The notes under the pieces are model-generated. The model ran no database searches, was not told the DNA's origin, and worked only from the letters and a program-made list of their open reading frames with translations. Source: Pseudomonadota bacterium (GTDB lineage Bacteria > Pseudomonadota > Alphaproteobacteria > Acetobacterales > Acetobacteraceae). From it: 64,000 bases of DNA. Below, in pieces: positions 54,802-63,064 of the stretch (positions are counted from its first letter, which is position 1; each line of letters begins with the position of its first letter). The position numbers and the translations under genes are program-made. Location: positions 62,001 to 126,000 of the forward strand of contig JAJZVV010000003.1 of NCBI GenBank assembly GCA_021845595.1, in the 5' to 3' direction.

Positions 54802-55422
54802 ATGCTGACGCTCTGGGGACGGGCCAATTCCAGCAATGTGATGAAGGTGATCTGGCTCCTCGAAGAGCTCGGGCTGCCGTATGAGCGCATCGACGCCGGC
54901 GGCAATTTCGGCCGGACGACGACGCCCGAATACCGCGCCATGAACCCGACCGGCCTCGTTCCCACCCTGGTCGACGGCGACTTCACGCTCTGGGAGAGCA
55001 ACGCGATCCTGCGCTATCTCTGCGACGCCTATGCGTCGGAGAGCCCGTTCTGGCCGCAGGCGCCGCGCGCGCGCGCCAATGTCGATCGCTGGATGGACTT
55101 CCTGTTCACCCTGGGCCGGCCGCAGACGGTCGTGTTCTGGGGCCTGGTGCGCACGCCGCCGGAGCGGCGCGACCATGCGGCGATCGAGACCGCGATCTCC
55201 GAAGCCGGCCGGCTGTGGTCCATCCTCGATGCCGAACTGGCGCATCATCCGTTCCTCGCCGGGGACACGCTGACGCTGGCGGACATGGCCTATGGCCCGC
55301 ATCTGCACCGCTGGTTCTGGTTCCCGATCGAGCGGCCGGCGGCGCCGCACCTGCGCGCCTGGTACGAACGGCTGCTGGCCCGGCCGGCCTATGCCCGCCA
55401 TCTCGCGGCCACGCCGACGTAA
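54802..55422 (+). CDS. Glutathione S-transferase family protein
   Basis: The 206-residue protein has a thioredoxin-like N-domain (LTLWGRANSSNVMKVIWLLEELGLPYE; the Ser/Asn cluster near residue 10 is the likely GSH-activating site), with the cis-Pro in GLVPTLVDGD and ESNAILRYLC. A helical C-domain follows with AGDTLTLADMAYGPHLHRW. It should conjugate or reduce with glutathione in the cytoplasm; substrate unknown. ATG 54802 is preceded by GGGGAGAAGACGG. It is convergent with the next gene. Confidence 0.92.
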   Translation: MLTLWGRANSSNVMKVIWLLEELGLPYERIDAGGNFGRTTTPEYRAMNPTGLVPTLVDGDFTLWESNAILRYLCDAYASESPFWPQAPRARANVDRWMDFLFTLGRPQTVVFWGLVRTPPERRDHAAIETAISEAGRLWSILDAELAHHPFLAGDTLTLADMAYGPHLHRWFWFPIERPAAPHLRAWYERLLARPAYARHLAATPT

Positions 55423-55437
55423 GCGGCGCCGGCGCGC

Positions 55438-56634
55438 TCAGAACAGTTCGTAGCGCAGCGAGAGCGAGCCGGTGACGAACGGCACCGGCCCGGTCGGGGT
55501 TTTGGCGCCGGGGAGCTTGCTGTTCGCCTCCTCGCCGGCGCCGAGTGTGCCATAGACGCTCCAGCCCTTGCCGAGCTTGAGGTCGCCGCTCGCGCCAGCG
55601 GAAAAATCGAACGGCGACTGGGTCTTGGTGAGATCCGTCGAGACACTGGGCTTCCAGACGACCGACAGCGGCACGCCGAGGGTCAGCCCGGCCCGCTTCA
55701 AAGTATAGAGCGAGACGCCGGCGGAGACCTGGCCGGTAAAGCTCGTGGACGCAGCATATCCGGGCTCGCTCGTGTGGGAGAGGCCGAGCGCGGCGCCGAA
55801 GGTCGGCGTCAGCCAGTTGCCGAAGAGCCCGTGGCTCGGCGCGAAGGCGATGCCGACACTGAGCCCCCCCTTCTCGATCGCCGCCCGGCCCGCGGGGAAC
55901 AGCACCTGATAGGAGGCCAGGGTGGGCTGAAACTTTACCGTCCCGCCGGACGCTGCCGCCGGAGCCGCCGTGGTCGCCGCCACGGGCGGTGTCGCTGTCG
56001 GGGTGGCTGCCGGGGATGCTGTCGGTGTTGCTGCCGGTGTCGCTGCCGGTGTTGCTGCCGGTGTCGCTGCCGGGGTTGCTGTCGCTGTCGCTGGGGCCGT
56101 CGCCGGGGCTTGCGGGGCGATGCCGTCGAGCCAGACCTGCAGCGCACGCTCGGCAAGGGCCTGGCTTTGCGCCGCGGCCGTGCTCGCCTCCGACTGGAGC
56201 GTCTGCGCCTCGCTCAGCCAGAACAGGAAGAGCGGCTCGTTGCCGTCCATCCGTGCCGCGCGCGCCAGATCGAATGCCTGCTCCCGCTCGCTGAGCAGCC
56301 GCGTGACCCGGCGGGTCGCGTCCTCGCTCGCTCTGGCGAGGCTGTCGCCGGATCGGGAGGAGCCGGACTGGGAGACGGACCCCGCGCCGGCCTGTCGCGC
56401 GCCCTCCGAGCTATCCGTTGCCGCGTCGGCCGGGAGCCGCCGCAGCACCGGTGCCTCGGCCGCCTGCCGGGCCGTCAGGCTGCGGACGAGGGCGAGCGGC
56501 TGGGGCGTGACGAGCGAGGCGGAGCGGGCTGGCAGCAGCGCCGTCCTGGCCGGCGCCCGGAAATCGGCGCCGGCGAGACCGGGGAGGGCCGGGCGCAGGG
56601 CCTGGACGCGAGATGTGGCGGATCCGGATGTCAT
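55438..56634 (-). CDS. Unrecognised protein with Ala-Thr-Pro repeats and beta-barrel-like C-terminus
   Basis: The 398-residue protein matches no family I know. The N-terminal part (1-95) is Ala/Arg/Leu-rich. Residues of about 95-175 look helical, with SEREQAFDLARAARMDGNEPLFLFWLSEAQTLQ. Then comes a run of ATPA/ATPT units (about 180-220) coded by 12-bp repeats. From about 235, alternating beta-type strands such as GLSVGIAFAPSHGLF and GYAASTSFTGQVSAGVSLYTL end in SLSLRYELF, whose final Phe resembles an outer-membrane beta-signal. No ordinary signal peptide is seen. ATG 56634 has GGAGGG upstream. Confidence is for the gene, not a function. Confidence 0.6.
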   Translation of the reverse strand: MTSGSATSRVQALRPALPGLAGADFRAPARTALLPARSASLVTPQPLALVRSLTARQAAEAPVLRRLPADAATDSSEGARQAGAGSVSQSGSSRSGDSLARASEDATRRVTRLLSEREQAFDLARAARMDGNEPLFLFWLSEAQTLQSEASTAAAQSQALAERALQVWLDGIAPQAPATAPATATATPAATPAATPAATPAATPTASPAATPTATPPVAATTAAPAAASGGTVKFQPTLASYQVLFPAGRAAIEKGGLSVGIAFAPSHGLFGNWLTPTFGAALGLSHTSEPGYAASTSFTGQVSAGVSLYTLKRAGLTLGVPLSVVWKPSVSTDLTKTQSPFDFSAGASGDLKLGKGWSVYGTLGAGEEANSKLPGAKTPTGPVPFVTGSLSLRYELF

Positions 56635-56726
56635 CGTTCCCTCCACCAGGCCGACGGTTTGCCCGCAGCCGGTTCACGGTGCGCGATGTTTGATCCGCCT
56701 GCAATATGTTTGCGCTGGCGCCGCGA

Positions 56727-58073
56727 TCAGCCCGACTCCAGCACGCCGAGAAAGCCCTGCGCCCAGCGGGCGGCGCTGGTCGCCGTGACCGCGGCAGCCA
56801 GCGTTTGCCACCGGGCCCGGCGCTCGTCGGGCTCCATGGCGAGCGCGGCGGCGATCGCCTCGGCGATCTCGTCCGGGTCGTGGGGGTTGACCAGGATCGC
56901 GGCGTCGAGATCGTCGGCGGCGCCGGCGAAGCGGGACAGGACCAGGACGCCCGGATCCTCCGGGTCCTGCGCGGCGACATATTCCTTGGCGACCAGGTTC
57001 ATGCCGTCGCGCAGCGGCGTCACCAGGCCGACGCGGGCGAGGCGCTGGAACCCGGCCAGGGTGGGGCGGGCCAGGCCGCGCGTCAGGTAGCGCAGCGGTG
57101 TGCCGTCGAACTCGGCATATTCGGCGTTGATGCGCCCGGCCAGCTCGTCCAGCTCCCGCCGCAGCGCCCGGTACTGGGTCACGTCGCCGCGGGAGACCGG
57201 GGCGATCTGCAGCATCGTCACCCGATCGCGGTGTTCGGGGAAGCGGCGCAGCAACTGCTCGAAGCCGCGCAGCCGCTCGGGCAGGCCCTTGGAATAGTCG
57301 AGCCGGTCGATGCCGAGGATCAGCGCGCGCTGGCCCAGGCTTTCGGCGAGCCGCCGCGCCTCCGGGCCCTGGGCCTGCCGGCGCGCCGTGCGCGCCTGGC
57401 TTTCGGCGTCGATGCCGGCCGGGAACACGCCGATCCGTGGGCGGATGCCCCGCGCGTCCAGCATTTCGGCGAGGAACCCGGCATCCTGGCGGGTCTGCAC
57501 GCCGATCAGGTCATAGGCGGCAAAATCCGCGAGCAGCGCGTCGGCCTGCGGCAGGGCGGTGAACAGGGCCGGGGGCGGGAGCGGCACATGGAGAAAGAAT
57601 CCGAGCCGGCCGGTCCATGGCGTCTGGCCGCTACCCGCCACCCGGCGCAGCGCGGCGCCGAACGGGATCAGGTGATAATCATGCACCCACACCGTGTCGT
57701 CGGCGCGCAGCAGGGGCGCGAGCAGGCGGGCGAAGCGCTCGTTCACCGCGCGGTAGGCGGCGAATTCGTCGCGGCGGAACTCGGCCAGGCCGAGGCGGAA
57801 ATGCAGCAGCGGCCAGAGCATGCCGTTGGCGAAGCCGCGATAGTAGCCGCGATACTCGCCCGGCGAGAGGTCGGCCAGGGCGAACCCGGTGTGCGCGCGC
57901 GCTCCGAGGCGTGGCATGTCGGCCGGAGCCTCGGTGATCTCGCCGGACCAGCCGAACCAGAGCAGCTCGCGCCGCAGGCGCGCCTCGCGCAGCGCCACCG
58001 CCAGCCCTCCGGCCTGGGCGGCGCCACGGCGCGGGGTGGGGACGCGGTTGGCGACGACGACCAGCCGGCTCAT
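56727..58073 (-). CDS. otsA: Alpha,alpha-trehalose-phosphate synthase (UDP/ADP-glucose-forming)
   Basis: OtsA makes trehalose-6-phosphate from glucose-6-phosphate and a nucleotide-glucose. The 448-residue GT20 enzyme begins RLVVVANRVP, has VWVHDYHLIPFGAALR near residue 130, FFLHVPLPPP, and IDRLDYSKGLPERLRGFEQLL near 240. It then has LVTPLRDGMNLVAKEYVAAQ near 345, all family signatures. Its ATG overlaps the otsB stop by four bases, so otsB-otsA are translationally coupled, with otsB first. The final codons lie about 90 bases from the unknown gene on the same strand. Confidence 0.96.
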   Translation of the reverse strand: MSRLVVVANRVPTPRRGAAQAGGLAVALREARLRRELLWFGWSGEITEAPADMPRLGARAHTGFALADLSPGEYRGYYRGFANGMLWPLLHFRLGLAEFRRDEFAAYRAVNERFARLLAPLLRADDTVWVHDYHLIPFGAALRRVAGSGQTPWTGRLGFFLHVPLPPPALFTALPQADALLADFAAYDLIGVQTRQDAGFLAEMLDARGIRPRIGVFPAGIDAESQARTARRQAQGPEARRLAESLGQRALILGIDRLDYSKGLPERLRGFEQLLRRFPEHRDRVTMLQIAPVSRGDVTQYRALRRELDELAGRINAEYAEFDGTPLRYLTRGLARPTLAGFQRLARVGLVTPLRDGMNLVAKEYVAAQDPEDPGVLVLSRFAGAADDLDAAILVNPHDPDEIAEAIAAALAMEPDERRARWQTLAAAVTATSAARWAQGFLGVLESG

Positions 58074-58870
58074 TCCCGGTCCCGATCGGGCGTGCCCTGG
58101 CTGCCCGCCCGACCGTCCGGCGCCGCGGCCATCGCGGCGAGCCATGCGCGCACTCCGGCCGGGCCGGCGAACCAATCGCCGACCAGCAGCCCGACCCCGC
58201 CTGCCGCGATCGCCGCCGCGATCGCATCGCGGTCGGTGACATCGTCGCCGACATAGACCGGCGTGCGGCCGGCAAACGGCGGCACGGCGAGCAGGGCGCG
58301 CAGCGCGGCCCCCTTGTCGACGCCGATGGGGCGGATCTCCCAGGCGAGTTCGGCCGGCATCAGTTCGAAGCGCCGCTCGCTGCCGGCAAGCAGGGCCGCC
58401 AGGGCGTCATGCAGCGCCGGCCCCGCCGCCGGCGCGCGGCGGAAATGCAGCACGAAGCCCCGCCGTTTGCGCTCGAGGAGCACGCCGGGATGGGCGCCGG
58501 CCAGGCGCTCGGCGGCATCCAGCCAGGACCGCGGCGGCTCCGGCAGGTCCGGCCGCAGGATGGGCCCGTCCGGGACGAGGCGCATCGCGGCGCCGTGCTC
58601 GCCGGCCACCGCGGTCGCGATCCCCGGCAGCAGCGCGTCCACCTGCTCGACCGGGCGGCCGGAGACGATGGCCAGCGCCCCGCCGAGGCGGGCGCGCAGG
58701 CGCAGCAGCGTCTGCGGCAGGGCTGGCGGCACCACGACCGCATCCGGCGTCGGCGCGAAATCGATCAGCGTGCCGTCGAGATCGAGCATCAGCGCCGCGC
58801 TTGCGAACGGCGGCAGCGACGGCGGTGTCGCGGCGGCTCCCGCGGTTTTTTCCTCCTTCTGGCGCGCCAT
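58070..58870 (-). CDS. otsB: Trehalose-6-phosphate phosphatase
   Basis: OtsB removes the phosphate to release trehalose. The 266-residue HAD phosphatase has DLDGTL with the nucleophile Asp near residue 30, AIVSGRP near 72, the Lys in IRPIGVDKGAALRAL near 200 and VYVGDDVTDRDA near 222 (motif IV). ATG 58870 gives a usual length; an in-frame start at 58906 adds twelve residues. Trehalose genes in this order suggest osmotic or desiccation stress tolerance. Confidence 0.94.
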   Translation of the reverse strand: MARQKEEKTAGAAATPPSLPPFASAALMLDLDGTLIDFAPTPDAVVVPPALPQTLLRLRARLGGALAIVSGRPVEQVDALLPGIATAVAGEHGAAMRLVPDGPILRPDLPEPPRSWLDAAERLAGAHPGVLLERKRRGFVLHFRRAPAAGPALHDALAALLAGSERRFELMPAELAWEIRPIGVDKGAALRALLAVPPFAGRTPVYVGDDVTDRDAIAAAIAAGGVGLLVGDWFAGPAGVRAWLAAMAAAPDGRAGSQGTPDRDRE

Positions 58871-58953
58871 CCCGGTTCTTGGTCCTGATCCGGCGCTGGC
58901 TGTCAAGCGGCGACCGGCGATCCGCGGCAGGTGCGGCGGCGGCTCGGGCGCGG

Positions 58954-59331
58954 TCAGGGCCAGGATCTGGTGCGGTGGGCCTCCTGAGCGTCGGTCAGTT
59001 TATTCGGCCCGTCGGCCACGCCGGGCGGCGGGTCCGGCAGCACGGCGGCGCTGGTCCAGCAATCGACCCGGCCGATCGAGCGGGTGCAGTAGGGCAGCGG
59101 CCCCGGGGGCGGTTCGATCGGGCGGCAATAGCTCTTGCCTTGGTCGAGCCGGACGATGGAGCAGTCCCGCCCGGTCAGGCTCGACCAGATCAGGTCGAGC
59201 ACGTCGCGCTGGAAGATCATCACGCTCGCCACCTCGATCGGCGCCGCCACCGCGAAGGGCTCGGGCGGCACCGTGCAGGCGGACTCCAGCAGGAGGGCGG
59301 CGAGCAGGATCGATCGGTGGACGGGCCGCAT
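58954..59331 (-). CDS. Small lipoprotein of unknown function
   Basis: The 125-residue precursor has a lipoprotein signal (hydrophobic segment then LLLESAC; predicted lipidated Cys19) and a mature part with conserved-looking CSIVRLDQGKSYCR, YCTRSIGRVDCW and a PPGV tail; five cysteines, four in pairs spaced so as to form disulfides. No domain is recognised. It lies 83 bases upstream of otsB on the same strand and diverges from the YfgM-like gene. Confidence 0.72.
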   Translation of the reverse strand: MRPVHRSILLAALLLESACTVPPEPFAVAAPIEVASVMIFQRDVLDLIWSSLTGRDCSIVRLDQGKSYCRPIEPPPGPLPYCTRSIGRVDCWTSAAVLPDPPPGVADGPNKLTDAQEAHRTRSWP

Positions 59332-59470
59332 CGGCGCATCCTGCCGGACCGGGATGAAGGGATGGTTGCGATCGCCGCCGCTTGGGCGTTTTCACCGGCG
59401 CCGAAAACCCTCTATGGTCCGCGCCCGCCGGGCCATCCGTGCACCGGCGATCGGCGAGGGGTGATACTGC

Positions 59471-60136
59471 GTGGTCGATATCTTCGACGAAGTTGACGAA
59501 GATCTGCGCGCCGAACGGCTGCAGAAGCTGCTGGTCCGCTATGGCTCCTGGCTCGGTGGCGCCGTGCTGCTGGTGATCGCCGGCGCCGGCGCCTGGCAGG
59601 CATGGAAATGGAACCAGTTGCGTCAGGACCGCGCCGTTGCATCGGTCTATCTCGCCGCGATGCGCGACGCCGGCGAGCAGTCCGAACCGGTGGCCGCGCC
59701 CGATCCGAAGGCGGCGATCGCCGGCTTCGCCAAGGCGGCCGCGTCCGGCTCGCGCGGCTACCGGCCGCTGGCGGAGATGCAGGAAGCCGCTCTGCGGGCC
59801 GACACCGGGGATCTGCCGGGGGCGCTGGCGCTCTGGGACGCGGTCGCCGCCGATGCGGCGGCCTCCTCCTCCCTGCGCAGCCTCGCCAGCCTGCTCTGGG
59901 TGCAGCACCAGATCGACAAGGGCGACCCGTCGCTGCTGGCTGCGCGCCTCGCGCCGCTGATGAGCCCGGACAGTCCGTGGCGGCCGCTCGCGCAGGAGGC
60001 GCAGGCGCTGCTGGACCTGCGCCAGGGCAAGGCGAAGGAGGCCGAGGCCCTGTGGCAGGGGATGGCGCAGGACGTCAGCATCCCCACGGGGGTGCGTGAG
60101 CGCGCGAGCGCGATGCTGGCCCGGTTGGCGAACTGA
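59471..60136 (+). CDS. YfgM-like tetratricopeptide membrane protein
   Basis: The 221-residue protein has a short cytosolic N-terminus with VDEDLRAERLQKLLVRYG, one membrane segment (about 27-47) and a periplasmic region with degenerate TPR helices: AAIAGFAKAAA, YRPLAEMQEAALRADTGDLPGALALWDAVAADAA and SLASLLWVQHQIDKGD. It corresponds to YfgM, a partner of the Sec translocon and periplasmic chaperones. The order YfgM-BamB-Der is the conserved one. GTG 59471 is preceded by GAGGGGTG. bamB begins 22 bases after the stop. Confidence 0.87.
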   Translation: MVDIFDEVDEDLRAERLQKLLVRYGSWLGGAVLLVIAGAGAWQAWKWNQLRQDRAVASVYLAAMRDAGEQSEPVAAPDPKAAIAGFAKAAASGSRGYRPLAEMQEAALRADTGDLPGALALWDAVAADAAASSSLRSLASLLWVQHQIDKGDPSLLAARLAPLMSPDSPWRPLAQEAQALLDLRQGKAKEAEALWQGMAQDVSIPTGVRERASAMLARLAN

Positions 60137-60158
60137 GATGCGCGGGCAGGGGGGACGG

Positions 60159-61499
60159 ATGCGGGTGGCCCGCGCTGCCGGGCTCGGGCGTCGCGCATTG
60201 CTGCCGCTCGCGGCCGGCACGCTCGCCGGCTGCAGCCTGTTCGACAACATGTTCTCGAGCAACAAGACGGCGCTGCCGGGCAAGCGCGAGGATGTCGGCC
60301 GCGTCGAGCATGGGCTGGAGCCGCCCAAGGGCCGGCGGCCCGACGTCGTTCTGCCACAGGCGGTCACCAACGCAGCCTGGCCGCAGCCGGGCGGCAACCC
60401 GGCCCACAACATGGGCAATCTGCAGTGCGGCGCGGTGCTGCGGCATGGCTTCAGTGTCAGCCTCGGCGAGGGCGGCGGCTACCGGCGCAAGATCACCGCC
60501 ATTCCCGTCGTCGCCGGCGGGCGGATCTACACCATGGACAGCGCCGGCCTGATCCACGCTTTCGATGCCCACTCCGGCGGCGCGCTCTGGCAGTTCGATA
60601 CCAAGGGGAAGAACGAGCGCGGCACCAATGTCGGTGGCGGTCTCGCCGTGGCTGCGGGTCGGCTGCACGCCTCCACCGGCCGCGGCGACGTGATCGCGCT
60701 GGATGCCGTCAAGGGCGGCGTGGTCTGGCGCCGCACCCTCGATCTGCCGGTGCGCTCGAGCCCGATGATCGCCGATGGGCGGGTGTTCGTCGTCACCATC
60801 GGCCAGCGCCTGGTGGCGCTCGCCGCCGATGACGGGCGCGAACTCTGGTCGCACCAGGCGCGCGCCGTCGCCACCTCGGTGCTGGCTGCCCCGGCGCCGG
60901 CCTACGCCGCCGGGTTCGTCTTCGCCGGGTTCGGCTCCGGCGACGTCGCCGCGCTGCGCGCCGAGACGGGCGACGTGGTGTGGAGCGACAGCATTCCCGC
61001 CCTCGGCTCCCGGGACAGCGACATCGCCATCGCCGCCATCACCGCGATGCCGGTCACCGGTAACGGCCAGGTCTTCTTCTTCGGCCAGGGCGGACTGCTG
61101 ATCGCCGACGACCTGCATACCGGGCGGCGGCTGTGGGAGAAGGAAGTCGGCGGCGGGCAGACGCCGTGGATCGCCGGCGAGTGGCTGTTCCTCGTCACGC
61201 TGGATCAGCGCGCCGCGGCGGTGAACATCCGCACCGCCGAGGTCGCCTGGGTGCGTCAGTTGCCGCTCTATACCAACGTCAAGAAGGAGAGCGGCGCCAT
61301 CGCCTGGTTCGGCCCCGCGCTGCTCGGCGACCGGCTGGTGTTCGCCGGGACCAATGGTCGGGCGCTGTCGGTCAGCCCCTATACGGGCGAACTGCTCGGC
61401 GACGAGGCGCTCACCGCTCCGGCCGCGCTGCCGCCCATCGTCGCTGGTGGCACGCTCTACCTCGTCACGGACGACGGCGCGCTCACCGCGCTGCGCTGA
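60159..61499 (+). CDS. bamB: Outer-membrane assembly lipoprotein BamB (PQQ-like beta-propeller)
   Basis: The 446-residue precursor has a lipoprotein signal ending LAAGTLAGC and then eight beta-propeller blades. Each carries a form of the PQQ-repeat (for example GRIYTMDSAGLIHAFDAHSGGALWQF, GRLHASTGRGDVIALDAVKGGVVWRR and YLVTDDGALTALR at the end). BamB helps the BAM complex insert outer-membrane proteins. ATG 60159 is preceded by AGGGGGG; ATG 60138 is possible. Placement between YfgM-like and der agrees with the conserved cluster. Confidence 0.92.
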   Translation: MRVARAAGLGRRALLPLAAGTLAGCSLFDNMFSSNKTALPGKREDVGRVEHGLEPPKGRRPDVVLPQAVTNAAWPQPGGNPAHNMGNLQCGAVLRHGFSVSLGEGGGYRRKITAIPVVAGGRIYTMDSAGLIHAFDAHSGGALWQFDTKGKNERGTNVGGGLAVAAGRLHASTGRGDVIALDAVKGGVVWRRTLDLPVRSSPMIADGRVFVVTIGQRLVALAADDGRELWSHQARAVATSVLAAPAPAYAAGFVFAGFGSGDVAALRAETGDVVWSDSIPALGSRDSDIAIAAITAMPVTGNGQVFFFGQGGLLIADDLHTGRRLWEKEVGGGQTPWIAGEWLFLVTLDQRAAAVNIRTAEVAWVRQLPLYTNVKKESGAIAWFGPALLGDRLVFAGTNGRALSVSPYTGELLGDEALTAPAALPPIVAGGTLYLVTDDGALTALR

Positions 61500-61502
61500 C
61501 CA

Positions 61503-62891
61503 ATGCGTGCGCCGCCCGCCATCGCTCCCGCCCCCGCCAGCGCCCCCGCGCTGGTCATCGTCGGCCGGCCGAATGTCGGCAAATCGACCCTGTTCAACCG
61601 CCTGGTCGGACGGCGGCTGGCGATCGTCGCCGATACGCCCGGTGTGACCCGCGACGCCAAGGAGTTCGAGGCCGAGCTCGCCGGGCGGCGCGTCGTGGTC
61701 ATCGATACCGGGGGGCTGGAGGAAGCTGCCCCCGGCTCGCTCGCCGCGCGCATGCGCGCCGCCGCCGGCGCGGCGATGCGGCGGGCGGTGCTGGTGCTGT
61801 TCGTGGTCGACGCCCGCACCGGGGTGACGGCCGCGGACAGCGAAATCGCCGCGTGGCTGAGGCGCCAGAAGCGCCCGGTGCTGCTGGTTGCCAACAAGGC
61901 CGAGGGCCGGGCCGGGCACGCGGCGGCGCTGGAGGCGTATGCGCTCGGGCTGGGCGAGCCGATCGCCGTTTCCGCCGAGCATGGGAACGGGATCGACGAG
62001 CTGGCCGACGCGGTCGCGGCGGCGATTCCGGCCGAGGACGCGCCTGCCGAGGGGGAGGCCACCGAGGAGGCCGTGCCGACGCTGCGGCTGGCGATCGTCG
62101 GCCGGCCCAATGCCGGCAAATCCACGCTGCTCAACCGGCTGCTCGGCGAGGAGCGGGTCATCACCGGGCCCGAGCCCGGGCTGACCCGCGACGCCATCGC
62201 CGTGCGCATCGGCGATGGCGGCGGCGGGGTGATCGAGCTGGTCGACACCGCGGGCCTGCGCCGGCGCGCGCGCGTCGAGGCCGGGCTGGAGAGCATGTCG
62301 ACCTCGTCCTCGATCGAGGCGCTGAAGCGGGCGGAGCTGGTCGTGCTCGTGGTCGACGCCGCCGCGGGTCTGCACGACCAGGACCTGCAGATCGCCCGGC
62401 TGATCGAGCGCGAGGGGCGCGCCTGCGTCATCGCGCTGAACAAATGGGACGCCGTGGCCGACCGCGCCGCGACGCGGCGGGCGATCAACGACCGGCTGAC
62501 GACGAGCCTGGCGCAGCTGCGCGGGATCGAGGTGGTGACGCTCTCGGCCCTGAGCGGCGGCGGGCTGGAGGCGCTGCTGCCGGCGGTGCGGCGGGCGCAT
62601 GCGATCTGGAACCGAAGGGTGCCGACGGCGGAGCTCAATCGCTGGTTCGAGACCGCGCTGGCCCGGCACGCGCCGCCGATGGTCGACGGGCGGCGGCTGA
62701 AGCTGCGCTACATCACCCAGGCCAAGGCCCGGCCGCCGAGCTTCGTGGTGTTCGGGACCAGAGCCGAGCAGCTGCCGGAGGATTATCAGCGCTACCTGGT
62801 CAACGGGCTGCGCGAGACCTTCGATCTGCCGGGAACACCGATCCGGCTCCGCCTGCGCGGCACGCGCAACCCCTACGCCGAGGAACGCTGA
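61503..62891 (+). CDS. der: Ribosome biogenesis GTPase Der (EngA)
   Basis: Der is an essential GTPase for 50S assembly with two G domains in tandem. The 462-residue product has G1 of domain 1 GRPNVGKST (near residue 20), VIDTGGLEE and VANKAEG, and then G1 of domain 2 GRPNAGKST (near 202), ELVDTAGLRRR and ALNKWD. The C-terminal KH-like domain has KLRYITQAKARPPSFVVF near 400. It starts three bases after the bamB stop, so it is in the same transcript. Confidence 0.97.
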   Translation: MRAPPAIAPAPASAPALVIVGRPNVGKSTLFNRLVGRRLAIVADTPGVTRDAKEFEAELAGRRVVVIDTGGLEEAAPGSLAARMRAAAGAAMRRAVLVLFVVDARTGVTAADSEIAAWLRRQKRPVLLVANKAEGRAGHAAALEAYALGLGEPIAVSAEHGNGIDELADAVAAAIPAEDAPAEGEATEEAVPTLRLAIVGRPNAGKSTLLNRLLGEERVITGPEPGLTRDAIAVRIGDGGGGVIELVDTAGLRRRARVEAGLESMSTSSSIEALKRAELVVLVVDAAAGLHDQDLQIARLIEREGRACVIALNKWDAVADRAATRRAINDRLTTSLAQLRGIEVVTLSALSGGGLEALLPAVRRAHAIWNRRVPTAELNRWFETALARHAPPMVDGRRLKLRYITQAKARPPSFVVFGTRAEQLPEDYQRYLVNGLRETFDLPGTPIRLRLRGTRNPYAEER

Positions 62892-62899
62892 ACCCCGGC

Positions 62900-62928
62900 T
62901 TGCCGCGGTGGCCCCCGTGCGCTACACG
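62900..62928 (+). promoter_or_regulatory. Possible promoter before tRNA-Leu
   Basis: TTGCCG at 62900-62905 and TACACG at 62923-62928 are 17 bases apart, 21 bases before the tRNA. The -10 box is weak, but tRNA genes here need an independent start, as der ends only 58 bases upstream. Confidence 0.35.
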
Positions 62929-62949
62929 CCCCGCTTCACGGCCGCGCCT

Positions 62950-63034
62950 GCGGGCGTGGTGGAAGTGGTAGACACGCCAGATTTAGGTTCTGGTGGCGCA
63001 AGCCGTGGGGGTTCAAGTCCCTTCGCCCGCACCA
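62950..63034 (+). tRNA. tRNA-Leu (anticodon UAG)
   Basis: The 85 bases fold as a class II tRNA: acceptor stem GCGGGCG/CGCCCGC, D arm GTGGAAGTGGTAGAC, anticodon stem CCAGA/TCTGG with loop TTTAGGT (anticodon TAG, reading CUN), a long variable arm, and T arm with GTTCAAGTC. The CCA end is encoded (63032-63034). Confidence 0.96.
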
Positions 63035-63064
63035 GCGCCGCGCCAGCGAGGAGTTCAGACGTCA

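Noticed and set aside
55990-56100. Short direct repeats considered as an intergenic repeat array
   Set aside because: They are in frame within the 398-residue protein and encode ATPA/ATPT units.
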